Source: Nitrospira sp. (GTDB lineage Bacteria > Nitrospirota > Nitrospiria > Nitrospirales > Nitrospiraceae). Taken from it: a stretch of 64,000 bases of DNA. Of this stretch, positions 28,978-37,699 are shown piece by piece; position 1 is the first letter of the stretch, and every line of letters starts with the position of its first letter. The stretch is taken from assembly GCA_036984305.1 (NCBI GenBank), contig BQWY01000001.1, positions 3,245,501 through 3,309,500 of the forward strand. Reading direction: 5' to 3'. A model generated the notes under the pieces. That model was not told the DNA's origin. It worked only from the letters and a program-made list of their open reading frames with translations, and made no database searches. The position numbers were made by a program, and so were the translations under genes.

Positions 28978-30879
28978 ATGGCTAGTGCACACGCCGGTCT
29001 GACCTTATCCATTGCGTTGGCGGCTGGCGTCGTGGCTCAATCGCTCGCCCGCCATCTCCATGTTCCGAGCATCGTCCTTCTCCTCGCACTCGGAGTGACC
29101 TTGGGACCCGAGGTGCTCGGATGGGTCAATCCGAACGCCATGGGACAAGGGCTCGTCGATCTCGTTGACTTTGCCATTGCCATCGTCCTCTTTGAAGGCG
29201 GACTGAATCTGCAGGGCTCGCGTCTGCGGCGGCAGGAGACACCCATTCGCCGTCTCGTGACCTGGGGAGCGCTTCTGACTCTAATCGGCGCCAGCCTCGT
29301 GGCCTACTTGATCCTCGATTGGCCGGCAAACCGTTCAATACTGTTCGGGAGCCTGGTCGTCGTCACCGGCCCAACGGTCGTAGCTCCGTTGGTCCGAGAT
29401 ATGCGTTTACGGCCTCATCTCCGGACCATCATCGAGGCAGAGGGCGTGCTAATCGATCCGATCGGAGCGGTCCTGGCGATACTCGTCCTCAACATCGTCC
29501 TTTCGCCGGCCGCGGGCACGTTGGCCACTGAATTGTATTTACTCAGCATGCGGCTGGGTTTCGGCGTCGTGGCCGGCATCATCGGCGGCTACATCATCGG
29601 CGCCTCCCTCCGCTGGTCTGGCCTGGTTCCGCACGGATTCACGAACATTTTCACCCTCGCACTGACGTACGCGCTCTTCCAAGTTTCGGATCAGGTGGTG
29701 CACCAAAGCGGGATCCTGGCCGTCACCGTGGCCGGCATCGTAGTCGGTAACTTTGGCACGCACGTGGATCGAGACTTGCGAGACTTCAAAGACCAAATGA
29801 CGGTCATGCTGGTCGGACTCTTATTCATCCTACTGGCAGCGGACCTACGGTGGAAGGACATCGTCGGCTTGGGTGCGGCCGCATGGTGGTCTGTGGCCGC
29901 GCTGATCTTGGTGGTCCGCCCGGTCAGTGTATTCCTTTCGACCTACGCCTCCGGTCTCGCCATGAAAGAACGCGTGTTCCTGGCCTGGGTCGCCCCACGA
30001 GGGATTGTCGCGGCCGCTATCGCCTCGCTCACCGCAGAGGCCATGCGGCGCGAAGGGTTGGAAGGTGGCGACGCGCTATGCGCGATGGTGTTCCTGACGA
30101 TCGGCATGACGGTCCTGCACGCCGGCGCATTCGCCAGATTGATGGCGCACGTTCTCCACTTGCGGCTTCCGAAGCGGGAGACGGTCGCCATCCTCGGCGT
30201 GCGCGAATTGAGTTTGGCCCTGGCGAAGGAGCTGAAGAAGGGTGGAACTCCCATCGTCTTTATCGATTCAGACGCCAAACACTGCCGACTGGCTGAGGAG
30301 GCAGGGCTTCCGGTGATTTTCGGAGACGCGTTGAACGAGCGCATCCTGGTCCGTGCACAATTCGACAGCGTCGAGACGGTCGTCGGGCTGACTGAAAACG
30401 ATCATTTCAATAGCCTGTTCGTCACCCATGCACGCACCCTTTTCAAAATCCCCAAGGCCTACATCGCCGTAGAGAGTTTGGATGGACAGACTCCTCCCGC
30501 ACACGTTCGCCAGGCGAATGCGGAGGTGCTCTTCGAGGGACCACACGACGTCGGACGCTGGAACGTACGCTTCCGCCACGATGGCGTCGACATCGCGGAG
30601 GTCATCTACACGGACCCACCGAAAGCGCCAATGGCGGCCGAGGACAAGCCCTCAGAGGGCAAGCGATCCCCGAGTCGGTTCGGTGAGCTATGCATCCTTC
30701 TCACTGTCCACGACGGCAAGCGTGCCGTCCCCATGCGGCTTGGGTATATACCCAAGAAAGGCGATCGAGCCTCCGTGGCCATCCATAAGCTCGATCGTGA
30801 AAAAGCCTGGGACCAGTTGCGACAGCAGGGATGGATACCACCGTCATCCGACTCACCGGCGGAGTCGCCTCCCACATAG
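28978..30879 (+). CDS. CPA1-type cation/proton antiporter with RCK (TrkA-N-like) domain
   Basis: A 633-residue membrane protein. Residues 1-400 hold about 12 membrane helices (LSIALAAGVVAQSLA, LVDLVDFAIAIVLFEGGL, VVTGPTVVAPLVRDM, EGVLIDPIGAVLAILVL). VVTGPTV and the Asp of EGVLIDP are where CPA1 proteins bind the ion. A cytoplasmic Rossmann/RCK domain follows (VAILGVRELSLALAKEL, IVFIDSDAKHC, TVVGLTENDHFN), expected to gate transport by nucleotide. ATG 28978 (MASAHAG) is preferred over GTG 28957. Likely Na+ or K+/H+ exchange. Confidence 0.9.
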   Translation: MASAHAGLTLSIALAAGVVAQSLARHLHVPSIVLLLALGVTLGPEVLGWVNPNAMGQGLVDLVDFAIAIVLFEGGLNLQGSRLRRQETPIRRLVTWGALLTLIGASLVAYLILDWPANRSILFGSLVVVTGPTVVAPLVRDMRLRPHLRTIIEAEGVLIDPIGAVLAILVLNIVLSPAAGTLATELYLLSMRLGFGVVAGIIGGYIIGASLRWSGLVPHGFTNIFTLALTYALFQVSDQVVHQSGILAVTVAGIVVGNFGTHVDRDLRDFKDQMTVMLVGLLFILLAADLRWKDIVGLGAAAWWSVAALILVVRPVSVFLSTYASGLAMKERVFLAWVAPRGIVAAAIASLTAEAMRREGLEGGDALCAMVFLTIGMTVLHAGAFARLMAHVLHLRLPKRETVAILGVRELSLALAKELKKGGTPIVFIDSDAKHCRLAEEAGLPVIFGDALNERILVRAQFDSVETVVGLTENDHFNSLFVTHARTLFKIPKAYIAVESLDGQTPPAHVRQANAEVLFEGPHDVGRWNVRFRHDGVDIAEVIYTDPPKAPMAAEDKPSEGKRSPSRFGELCILLTVHDGKRAVPMRLGYIPKKGDRASVAIHKLDREKAWDQLRQQGWIPPSSDSPAESPPT

Positions 30880-30970
30880 TCCAAGCGCACAAGTCTCTCC
30901 GCACCGCGATTCCTACTCGACGCACAGGCGGCCGTGGAATCGATGTAGACAACCCTGTAGGCGGTCCCGA

Positions 30971-31402
30971 TTAGCTCGAAGGCTGAATATCGAGGACCTT
31001 AACGTCGAAATGCAGGGTCTTGCCGGCAAGAGGATGATTCAGATCCAAGACCACAGTCTCGTCCTTCACCTCTGCCACTCTTGGAAACACCGCCTGCCCA
31101 TCGGGCCCCTCGCCCTGCAAGCTGACCCCCACTCGCAACGCCTCGTCGGGAATGCGAGACTTCGATACCTCAAAACGCCCCTCTGGCTGAATGTCCCCAT
31201 AACCGTCCTGTGGGGCGACCGTCACCCGCTTCACCTCACCGATCCGCATGCCCTCCAGTCCACGCTCAAGCCCGGAAATAATCTCCTGCTTCCCATGCGT
31301 GTAGGTCATGGGGGCTTCGCCGACATTCGATTCGACCAAAGCCGAATCGTCGAGCCGAAGCGTATACTCCACCGATACGACTAGCCCCTCCGAAACAACC
31401 AT
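30971..31402 (-). CDS. slyD: FKBP-type peptidyl-prolyl isomerase, SlyD-like
   Basis: A 143-residue protein with the FKBP core split by an insert-in-flap domain: VVSVEYTLRLDDS, QEIISGLERGLEGMRIGE, the flap insert around APQDGYGDIQPEGR, then DLNHPLAGKTLHFDVKVLDI. It catalyses proline isomerisation and acts as a chaperone. Unlike E. coli SlyD it has no His/Cys-rich metal-binding tail. ATG 31402 follows AGGGGG by four bases; the frame is open to 31432. It converges with the antiporter gene. Confidence 0.9.
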   Translation of the reverse strand: MVVSEGLVVSVEYTLRLDDSALVESNVGEAPMTYTHGKQEIISGLERGLEGMRIGEVKRVTVAPQDGYGDIQPEGRFEVSKSRIPDEALRVGVSLQGEGPDGQAVFPRVAEVKDETVVLDLNHPLAGKTLHFDVKVLDIQPSS

Positions 31403-31588
31403 GATACCCCCTTTCGATCGCCGCGAGTGCACAGATGCGGACTACCTGATCTCAAAGGCACCACCCCCAACTTTTTCAATACGTGCACATACGTTCACCC
31501 TATCGAGGACGTACATTTACCAGCCGTGCAGCGACCGGATCCAACGATACCGTCACGTGGAACGATTCGACACGCGTGGGTCAACTGA

Positions 31589-32428
31589 CTAGAGCCCGAT
31601 CGACTCGATGCGCCCGACCTCTTCTGGTGACAAGGTAAACCGGTCACATTGCAGATCGTCGCGCATGTGCTGCGGATTCGTCGTGCCTGTCAGTGGCAAC
31701 ATCCCAACTTGCATGGCGAACCGAAAGACGATTTGCGCCAACCCGGTCCCGTGTCGAGCCGCCATGGCACGGATCTCGGGGTCGACGAAGACCTCGCGAT
31801 TGGCGGTCAGGAGCGAAAAGCCCTGGTAGATAATCCCGTGAGCGCGGCAGATCGCGCGAACCTGCCGGTCCCATCCCCACGCCGCATAACACCGATTTTG
31901 GACCACCATCGGCTTGTGCTTCGCCTTCGCACACAGCGTCTCGAGTTGTTCCGCGGAGACATTACTGATACCGATCATACGGACCCTTCCTGATTCATAG
32001 ATCGCCTCGATCGCCCCCCACACCTCCCAATCCTCCCGACCCAGTCCACGACGGCTGTAGGGCCCATGCAGTACATACGAATCCACGGTATCGGTGTGCA
32101 GATGCGCGAGCGAGCTCTCGAACGATTGAGCCACCTGCGTCGCCAGAGGAGCCCGCGCGTCGTAGGGCGTTCTGTGATCCTGTCCATCAAGAGGGGTAAA
32201 CTTGGTTTGTAGAAACAAACGGTCTCGTGGAACACCGCGCTTCGCGAGGGCACTCAACGCCTCGCCAACGCGTCCCTCATCGTAGTGGACGAGCTGATTC
32301 GCCGTATCGATCGCGGTAAACCCCGCTTCCACAGCCTGCTCGACCAGAACAGTCGTCGCCTCCTTTTTCCAGGCCGTGCCGTACATGAACGAGGGAACGG
32401 AAACCTGATTGTATGCCACCAATGACAT
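31589..32428 (-). CDS. aldo/keto reductase family protein
   Basis: A 279-residue TIM-barrel oxidoreductase. The family pattern includes FTAIDTANQLVHYDEGRVG (catalytic Asp; the usual Tyr position reads N-Q-L-V-H-Y), LFLQTKFTP (catalytic Lys), DSYVLHGPYS (His) and IGISNVSAEQLE (NADPH-site region). GAGGG lies seven bases before ATG 32428; the frame is open to 32527. It reduces aldehydes or ketones with NADPH, and the physiological substrate is unknown. It sits alone among small envelope genes. Confidence 0.88.
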   Translation of the reverse strand: MSLVAYNQVSVPSFMYGTAWKKEATTVLVEQAVEAGFTAIDTANQLVHYDEGRVGEALSALAKRGVPRDRLFLQTKFTPLDGQDHRTPYDARAPLATQVAQSFESSLAHLHTDTVDSYVLHGPYSRRGLGREDWEVWGAIEAIYESGRVRMIGISNVSAEQLETLCAKAKHKPMVVQNRCYAAWGWDRQVRAICRAHGIIYQGFSLLTANREVFVDPEIRAMAARHGTGLAQIVFRFAMQVGMLPLTGTTNPQHMRDDLQCDRFTLSPEEVGRIESIGL

Positions 32429-32590
32429 GCGTGTGCCCTCCCCGGACAACCGACCATTGTCGATATCCCGGACCCTACGCGGCTGGGCGCGGGAGGTCAA
32501 GATTGGTTTTATGAGCATTGAAAACACGGCGATCGCAGTCGTCCCAGCGGACCATCCTGCAATCGATAGGATCGTGCTGCGTGAAAGTCC

Positions 32591-33175
32591 TCAAAACAAG
32601 GGATGGTGGGGAGCGGAAGCAAAGGGCGCTGAAGTCGGAGCGTCGCCGGCGTTTCCTAGAAACCGCCATGCGCCGTGGTCTTTGACCAGGTAGTGCACCT
32701 CGTGAAACCAGCTGTCGAGGGTGATGGCTTTGCCGGTTCTACGTTCCGTTCCATATAACCCGCCGGTGCAGGTCACCTCCGCACGCAGTTGGCCTTCGTC
32801 ACGGATGAGTTGAATGTCCGAGAACAAATGGGTGGACGACACGCCTCGATAGTGCTCGAACACTTCGGTCCAAATCCGCCTGACGTCGGCATGCTTCAGT
32901 CCATGGTAGTTGAAGGCCTTTGCGTAGAACGTCATCAAGGCTTCGAGGTCCTGTGCGTTCACGGCCGATTCAGTCCGTCCGAACGCGGCCAAGATTTCCT
33001 TGACCGTGGGGTCGTCGGCCACCGAACCCTTGCCCGTAACGGCAGCACCTCCCTCACGCGTCAGGGTGGCATCCGGCAGAAGCTGGACGACCGCCCCTGC
33101 ACCGGCTGCAAATAATCCGCACGCGAAGACGGCACCCACCGCCCCCGCGCATATCGCTCTTTTCCATCGTTGCAC
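32591..33175 (-). CDS. exported NTF2-like (SnoaL/DUF4440-type) protein
   Basis: About 194 residues. With GTG 33175 as start (AGGGAGAG just upstream) the N-terminus is a signal peptide (AICAGAVGAVFACGLFAAGAGAV is the hydrophobic core). The mature part has the NTF2-like pattern: a helix with ILAAFGRTESAVNAQDLEALMTFYA, then strands ending in WFHEVHYLVKDHGAWRF. Such domains bind small ligands or act as scaffolds; no catalytic residues are clear. ATG 33229 and 33259 would extend the frame without a signal peptide. Confidence 0.75.
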   Translation of the reverse strand: MQRWKRAICAGAVGAVFACGLFAAGAGAVVQLLPDATLTREGGAAVTGKGSVADDPTVKEILAAFGRTESAVNAQDLEALMTFYAKAFNYHGLKHADVRRIWTEVFEHYRGVSSTHLFSDIQLIRDEGQLRAEVTCTGGLYGTERRTGKAITLDSWFHEVHYLVKDHGAWRFLGNAGDAPTSAPFASAPHHPLF

Positions 33176-33350
33176 CGCCGACTCTCCCTTCTGCGCTCCA
33201 ATCGATTGACCCCGTCCACGATCGATCATTGGCCGGGGCGGCTCGACGTGAAAACACATCGTTATGACAGCTGCTCAATCATACATACGGAATGGTGGAC
33301 TTCGGTTTCCCTGAACAACCAGTTCCGGTCCCGATTTCGAGCGACGAGAC

Positions 33351-34547
33351 TCAGCACACCGCATACCGACCCTGCGCCAATGCCCGGCAGAAAGTTCCTA
33401 GTCTCGAAAAGGCCAGGTCGACTCGACGCTGGATTCTCGGCCGAACCGCGTCAAGAGTCGCCTCGCGGGTCAATGTCACCGTGACAACCACGCTGTGCGG
33501 CGACGCAATCGGCTTGCCGATTTGACTCGTCATCCACACCGTCACGTCGTACAAGCCGGGCACATGAGCATGAATATCTTCCGCCAGCACCTGCGCCAAC
33601 ACATTGTAGATTTTCCCCACGTGGGCCATGGGGTTCTTGCCGGCCGCCGCTTCGGCACTGGCCGGGCGATGAAGCGAAATCACCCGGCACACGCGATTTC
33701 CTCGTCCAACCTCGCCGGAATCTCCCGCTTCCGCCGAGGTGCCCAAGAGAGTCAGGTACGCACCGGCCGCGCCGTGACCGGGCCTATCCAGCATGTTGAG
33801 GCAGACGTTCGGGAAGTAACCCCCTTCAACCTCACGTCTCACAAAATCCCCAGCGACTCGAGTGACCGACGCCTTTCGCTTGAAATATTCGGACTCCCTT
33901 CTGATCAGGGGAGCCAGAAACGGCATCGCGATGGTGACAGCCAATTCTCTGCCTGTCCGAACGCCCAGAACTTTTACGTCTTGCCCCGTGTCCGGGAACT
34001 CCTTCTTAAAAGTCGGACCGTTCAGGAACTGCTCGACCTGGAACACCAGCCGCTCAGTGGGTGTCATCGGGGCGTACCCCACGGTGGCAGACGTGTCATT
34101 GGCCACTGGTTCCCGGTATCGCTCTGCCACCGACTGCAACTCCTCCGACGTCGGCCGTAACTCCACCTCGAATTCGACATCCTGGACCGGATTGATCAGA
34201 GGCAGATGCCGTTTGAACGTCCTCTTGGCGATGTCTTTCACCAGGATGCGCCTCTTCCGCCAAACCAACGTGGCGCGATCGCCCATGACAAGCCGCATCG
34301 GCACCAGCATCGCACCTCTTCCAAATCGGACATCGACCTGTCCGGCCACCAACATCCCCTTGTCGGCGTTGAAATGAAGCACTCGGCCACAGGTCTTGAG
34401 ATAGGCTTGCGACAGTCCCATCGCGACAGACTCCATGACGAGATCGCAAATCGTATCGGGATGGCCCAGGCCCTTCCGCTCGACGATCTCGACCTCATCT
34501 TCTCCGAGAGGATCTCGTTGAGACTCAAGAATCAAGGGCACGATCAT
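33351..34547 (-). CDS. archaeal-type S-adenosylmethionine synthetase (methionine adenosyltransferase)
   Basis: A 398-residue enzyme predicted to make S-adenosylmethionine from ATP and methionine. It matches the archaeal MAT family (COG1812), not bacterial MetK: EVEIVERKGLGHPDTICD at the N-terminus, LHFNADKGMLVAGQ, NDTSATVGYAPMTPTE, DTGQDVKVLGVR and LGTSAEAGDSGEVGRGNRV. The length agrees with archaeal enzymes (about 400). ATG 34547 is preferred; a TTG at 34598 extends the frame. It is divergent from the pcm-like gene, which needs SAM as methyl donor. Confidence 0.9.
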   Translation of the reverse strand: MIVPLILESQRDPLGEDEVEIVERKGLGHPDTICDLVMESVAMGLSQAYLKTCGRVLHFNADKGMLVAGQVDVRFGRGAMLVPMRLVMGDRATLVWRKRRILVKDIAKRTFKRHLPLINPVQDVEFEVELRPTSEELQSVAERYREPVANDTSATVGYAPMTPTERLVFQVEQFLNGPTFKKEFPDTGQDVKVLGVRTGRELAVTIAMPFLAPLIRRESEYFKRKASVTRVAGDFVRREVEGGYFPNVCLNMLDRPGHGAAGAYLTLLGTSAEAGDSGEVGRGNRVCRVISLHRPASAEAAAGKNPMAHVGKIYNVLAQVLAEDIHAHVPGLYDVTVWMTSQIGKPIASPHSVVVTVTLTREATLDAVRPRIQRRVDLAFSRLGTFCRALAQGRYAVC

Positions 34548-34847
34548 GTCGTCACACAACTCCGCCTCGAGTGAAACAGCAACGGCGATGCCACCCAACT
34601 CAACCGGAAGATCTCACTCTCTGCGACGGTTTGTGTAGAAGCAAGAACAGACACGACGTTTTTACTGGGGCAGCATGCCACAATGCCCAACGCCGTGCTG
34701 TTCGAAAGCGCTACAGATGGCGAATAAGTTGAGTGTGAGTCCTTCAACCCTGTTGAGCGAATCCCTGGCACTATGTTTGCGCACTGCAAGCCTGACCGAA
34801 TCCAAGGTATTCCATTGGAACCCTTCACACGACCCGAGCGACTCCTG
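34548..34847. other. 300-base divergent intergenic region
   Basis: It lies between the SAM synthetase and isoaspartyl methyltransferase genes and should contain both promoters. Plus-strand codons from 34773 are in frame with the methyltransferase but look non-coding. No certain promoter was picked. Confidence 0.4.
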
Positions 34848-35570
34848 ATGCCGGTGAGGGTACTCCTCGTCATCGCATTGGTTGGGCCGGTCTCCTGCCA
34901 TGGGAACGACATGTCGGACCTCTCACGACACGAGCCTACCCGAGAACGCGAGCGTGAACGAATGGTCGAGGAGCACGTGATCCCCAGCGGAGTTCGGGAC
35001 CCGTCCGTCCTGCGAGCGATGCGGCACGTGCCACGTCACCGCTTCGTGCCGGATCGATATGCCGATCTGGCCTATCACGATGAGCCACTCCCGATCGGCT
35101 TCGAGCAAACCATTTCACAGCCATCGTTGGTCGCTCTGATGACGGAAGCGCTGTCGCTGAAAAAAACCGACAAGGTGCTGGAGGTGGGAACCGGTTCTGG
35201 ATATCAAGCTGCCATCCTGGCCGAACTGGCCGGTGAGGTATTGACGATCGAAATCGTGGAACCGCTCGCCCGACAGGCGGAAGCGACGTTGACGGATCTA
35301 GGCTATCGGAACATTCGGGTGCGCGTCGGCGACGGACATACAGGCTGGCCTGAGAAAGCGCCCTACGATGCCATCATGGTGACGGCTGCCCCGGAGCATG
35401 TCCCGCAGCCATTGCTGGATCAATTGGCCGTCGGAGGGAAACTGATTATTCCGGTCGGCCGCCGGTTTCAGACACTCGAATTATATCGCCGAACCTCGGA
35501 AGGCTACGACCGGCACGCGATTACTCAAGTGACCTTCGTACCATTGGTCCGTGGGGACCGCGAGCGATAG
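34848..35570 (+). CDS. pcm: protein-L-isoaspartate O-methyltransferase, probable exported form
   Basis: A 240-residue repair enzyme that methylates isoaspartyl residues using SAM. Motifs: PIGFEQTISQPSLVALM (substrate side), VLEVGTGSGYQAAILAEL (SAM site), VGDGHTGWPEKAPYDAI and GGKLIIPVG. From ATG 34848 the protein begins with MPVRVLLVIALVGPVSCHG, a signal peptide ending in a possible lipoprotein cysteine, which would place it in the periplasm. The internal ATG 34911 would give a cytoplasmic enzyme. Neither start has a strong ribosome site, so location is open. Confidence 0.9.
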   Translation: MPVRVLLVIALVGPVSCHGNDMSDLSRHEPTRERERERMVEEHVIPSGVRDPSVLRAMRHVPRHRFVPDRYADLAYHDEPLPIGFEQTISQPSLVALMTEALSLKKTDKVLEVGTGSGYQAAILAELAGEVLTIEIVEPLARQAEATLTDLGYRNIRVRVGDGHTGWPEKAPYDAIMVTAAPEHVPQPLLDQLAVGGKLIIPVGRRFQTLELYRRTSEGYDRHAITQVTFVPLVRGDRER

Positions 35571-35624
35571 TCAATACGAGCCCCCTGCCGTTTACAGTGA
35601 GAAACGTCCCACATTCCGCCTCGG

Positions 35625-37088
35625 CTACCACCCCAGTTGCCATCGATGTTGGTACTGTTGGAGCATGGCATCCGCCTCCTCCGGTCCCCATGTGGAGGCA
35701 GTATAGAAGTTGATGGGTGTGTCCTCGGTGAGCAACGGATCGTAGAGGCGCCACGCCGCTTCCGTGAACTCGGAACCGACAAAAAGCGTCTGGTCCCCGA
35801 TCATGACATCGCGCAGTAACGTCTTGTACGCATCCGGCAACTGGCCCAGGGCTTCCTCATAATCAAACTGCAGCGCATGCTCGCTCAGTTGAAATGACCG
35901 GCCGGGACTCTTGACGGAAAAACACAGCGAGAATCCCTCGTTGGGCTGCAACGTAATCAGCAGCTTGTTCGACCGTAAACTGCCGGGCTCGAGCGAACGA
36001 AAGACTTGTGTTGGAGCTTCGCGAAACGTCACCGCGACCTGCGTGAGTTTCCGCGGTAGCCGCTTACCGGTGCGCAGGTAGAATGGCACACCCTTCCACC
36101 GCCAGTTATGAATATCCAGCCGCAAGGCCACGTAGGTCTCCGTCGTGGAATCCGCCGGGACCCCTGGCTCCTCACGATAAGCATTGATGCGCTGTCCCCC
36201 AAGGGTCCAGCCTGTGTACTGGCCGAACACGGCGTTCCGGTGTGAGATCGGGAGCACCGAATGCAGCACCTTGAGCTTCTCGCTCTGAATCGCGCCGGAT
36301 TCGAATGAAAACGGCACCTCCATGGCGACCACCGACAACAGCTGCGTCAGGTGGTTCTGCACCATATCGCGCAGCGCCCCGGCCTGCTGATAATAGGCAC
36401 CACGGTGTTCAATGCCCAGGTCTTCCGCCACCGTAATCTGCACATGCTCCACATTGTCGCGATTCCACAGCGCTTCGAAGATCGGGTTGGCGAATCGAAA
36501 CGCAAGCAGGTTTTGCACGGTCTCCTTGCCGAGATAGTGGTCGATACGATAAATCTGGGATTCGTCCAGATAGCGGTGCAGGCGGGTATTCAGTGCGCGG
36601 GCAGAGTGAAAGTCGTGGCCGAATGGCTTTTCGAAGACCACACGCACCCACCCCGTCCCTTTCAGCAATCCCACCTCGTCCAAGGCCTCGATCGCGCCCG
36701 GCACGGTGCCGGGCGGCAATGCCAGATAGAAGATGCGGTTTTGAGGCAAGTCGTGCTCGTGCTCCACACGATGAATATACTCGGCGAGTACCGCATAGTC
36801 CCGAGACTGCCCCTCGCGAATCGTCTGATAGAACAATGTCTGATCACACCATCCTCGTAAGTCGCGCTGAGCTCCCCCTTCGCTTTTGAGGAGCCCTTCG
36901 TACGCCCAGAGGCGAAATCCCTCCTCTCCCATTTCCGGCAACGCGGACCCGACGATCAGAGCTTTTCCCCGTTCCAAGACACCCTGATTGCGCAGGTCGA
37001 ACAAGGCGGGCAGCAATTTTCGCCTGGTAAGGTCGCCGGTGGCCCCGAGGATGACGAATAGATGTGGCTGTATCGAGAATTCGGCCAT
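35625..37088 (-). CDS. zwf: glucose-6-phosphate dehydrogenase
   Basis: A 487-residue enzyme that oxidises glucose 6-phosphate to 6-phosphogluconolactone with NADP+, supplying NADPH. It shows the coenzyme motif LFVILGATGDLTRRKLLPA at the N-terminus, the substrate and catalytic motif YRIDHYLGKETVQNLLAFR and the structural NHLTQLLSVVAME. ATG 37088 (MAEFSIQPH) starts just before the Rossmann strand; the frame extends to 37181 but covers the promoter. No gnd or pgl lies beside it. NADPH for the nearby peroxide defence is a plausible link. Confidence 0.95.
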   Translation of the reverse strand: MAEFSIQPHLFVILGATGDLTRRKLLPALFDLRNQGVLERGKALIVGSALPEMGEEGFRLWAYEGLLKSEGGAQRDLRGWCDQTLFYQTIREGQSRDYAVLAEYIHRVEHEHDLPQNRIFYLALPPGTVPGAIEALDEVGLLKGTGWVRVVFEKPFGHDFHSARALNTRLHRYLDESQIYRIDHYLGKETVQNLLAFRFANPIFEALWNRDNVEHVQITVAEDLGIEHRGAYYQQAGALRDMVQNHLTQLLSVVAMEVPFSFESGAIQSEKLKVLHSVLPISHRNAVFGQYTGWTLGGQRINAYREEPGVPADSTTETYVALRLDIHNWRWKGVPFYLRTGKRLPRKLTQVAVTFREAPTQVFRSLEPGSLRSNKLLITLQPNEGFSLCFSVKSPGRSFQLSEHALQFDYEEALGQLPDAYKTLLRDVMIGDQTLFVGSEFTEAAWRLYDPLLTEDTPINFYTASTWGPEEADAMLQQYQHRWQLGW

Positions 37089-37456
37089 GAGTGTGGACGG
37101 ACATCCGTCACAAAGGCGAGCGTCCACGGAGCGACCGCCACCCGCCGTGTCATACGGAGAACGCTTGTTGCAGTATAACAATACCGCCGGTGGGATTCAC
37201 GGCACGCGCCCAAAAACGGCGTGCGCGATAACGCACATCCTCACAGTACGGAACATTTCGCAACTTAAAGAATACCGATTAGATCCATTACGACGCATCC
37301 GACTTCCTGAACGTACTAGGAGCAATCGCGTCTAAACAGTCGCGTGACGGCATGGTAGTTTTACAACAACGAGAAATAGTGGTGAGGTGTATCTAGGCTA
37401 CCGGCGACTCAACCACATCGCCTGGGAGCGGCCCGCCACGGCATCGTAGGGGGTCC
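37089..37456. other. 368-base divergent intergenic region upstream of zwf
   Basis: It contains the extended -10 element at 37172-37180 for zwf and a stretch richer in A and T from 37250 to 37400, which probably serves the small plus-strand gene at 37457. No other gene was seen. Confidence 0.45.
37172..37180 (-). promoter_or_regulatory. extended -10 promoter element of zwf
   Basis: The minus strand reads TGTTATACT, matching the extended -10 consensus TGnTATAAT with one mismatch. It lies about 85 bases before the zwf start. The -35 position is poor, as is common for extended -10 promoters. Confidence 0.45.
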
Positions 37457-37699
37457 TTGGACGTTCATCTGCAGATTAAGCGTAAGCTTTTGAAGATCCT
37501 GCAGGATCGGGCCGGATGTTGGACCGAAAGCGAATTTAAAGCGATCGACGCAGGAACCTTGCCACTGGAGCCGTATTTAATGGAACTCGTGCAACACGGT
37601 TACGTGTATCACGATCGATACGAACGGAAATACATCCTGACCGACGTGGGCGGCCGGCACCTGGCTGAACTTTCGGCCATGGAGGGACCGGAAGCCTAG
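37457..37699 (+). CDS. small winged-helix-like protein, unknown function
   Basis: An 80-residue protein. LQIKRKLLKILQDRAGCWTESEF and LMELVQHGYVYHDRYERKYILTDVG resemble a compact winged helix: helix-turn-helix followed by a two-strand wing. It starts with TTG at 37457, with TAGGGGG four bases upstream. It ends just before the convergent oxyR gene, which it overlaps by four bases. It may bind DNA, but no target can be named. Confidence 0.65.
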   Translation: MDVHLQIKRKLLKILQDRAGCWTESEFKAIDAGTLPLEPYLMELVQHGYVYHDRYERKYILTDVGGRHLAELSAMEGPEA

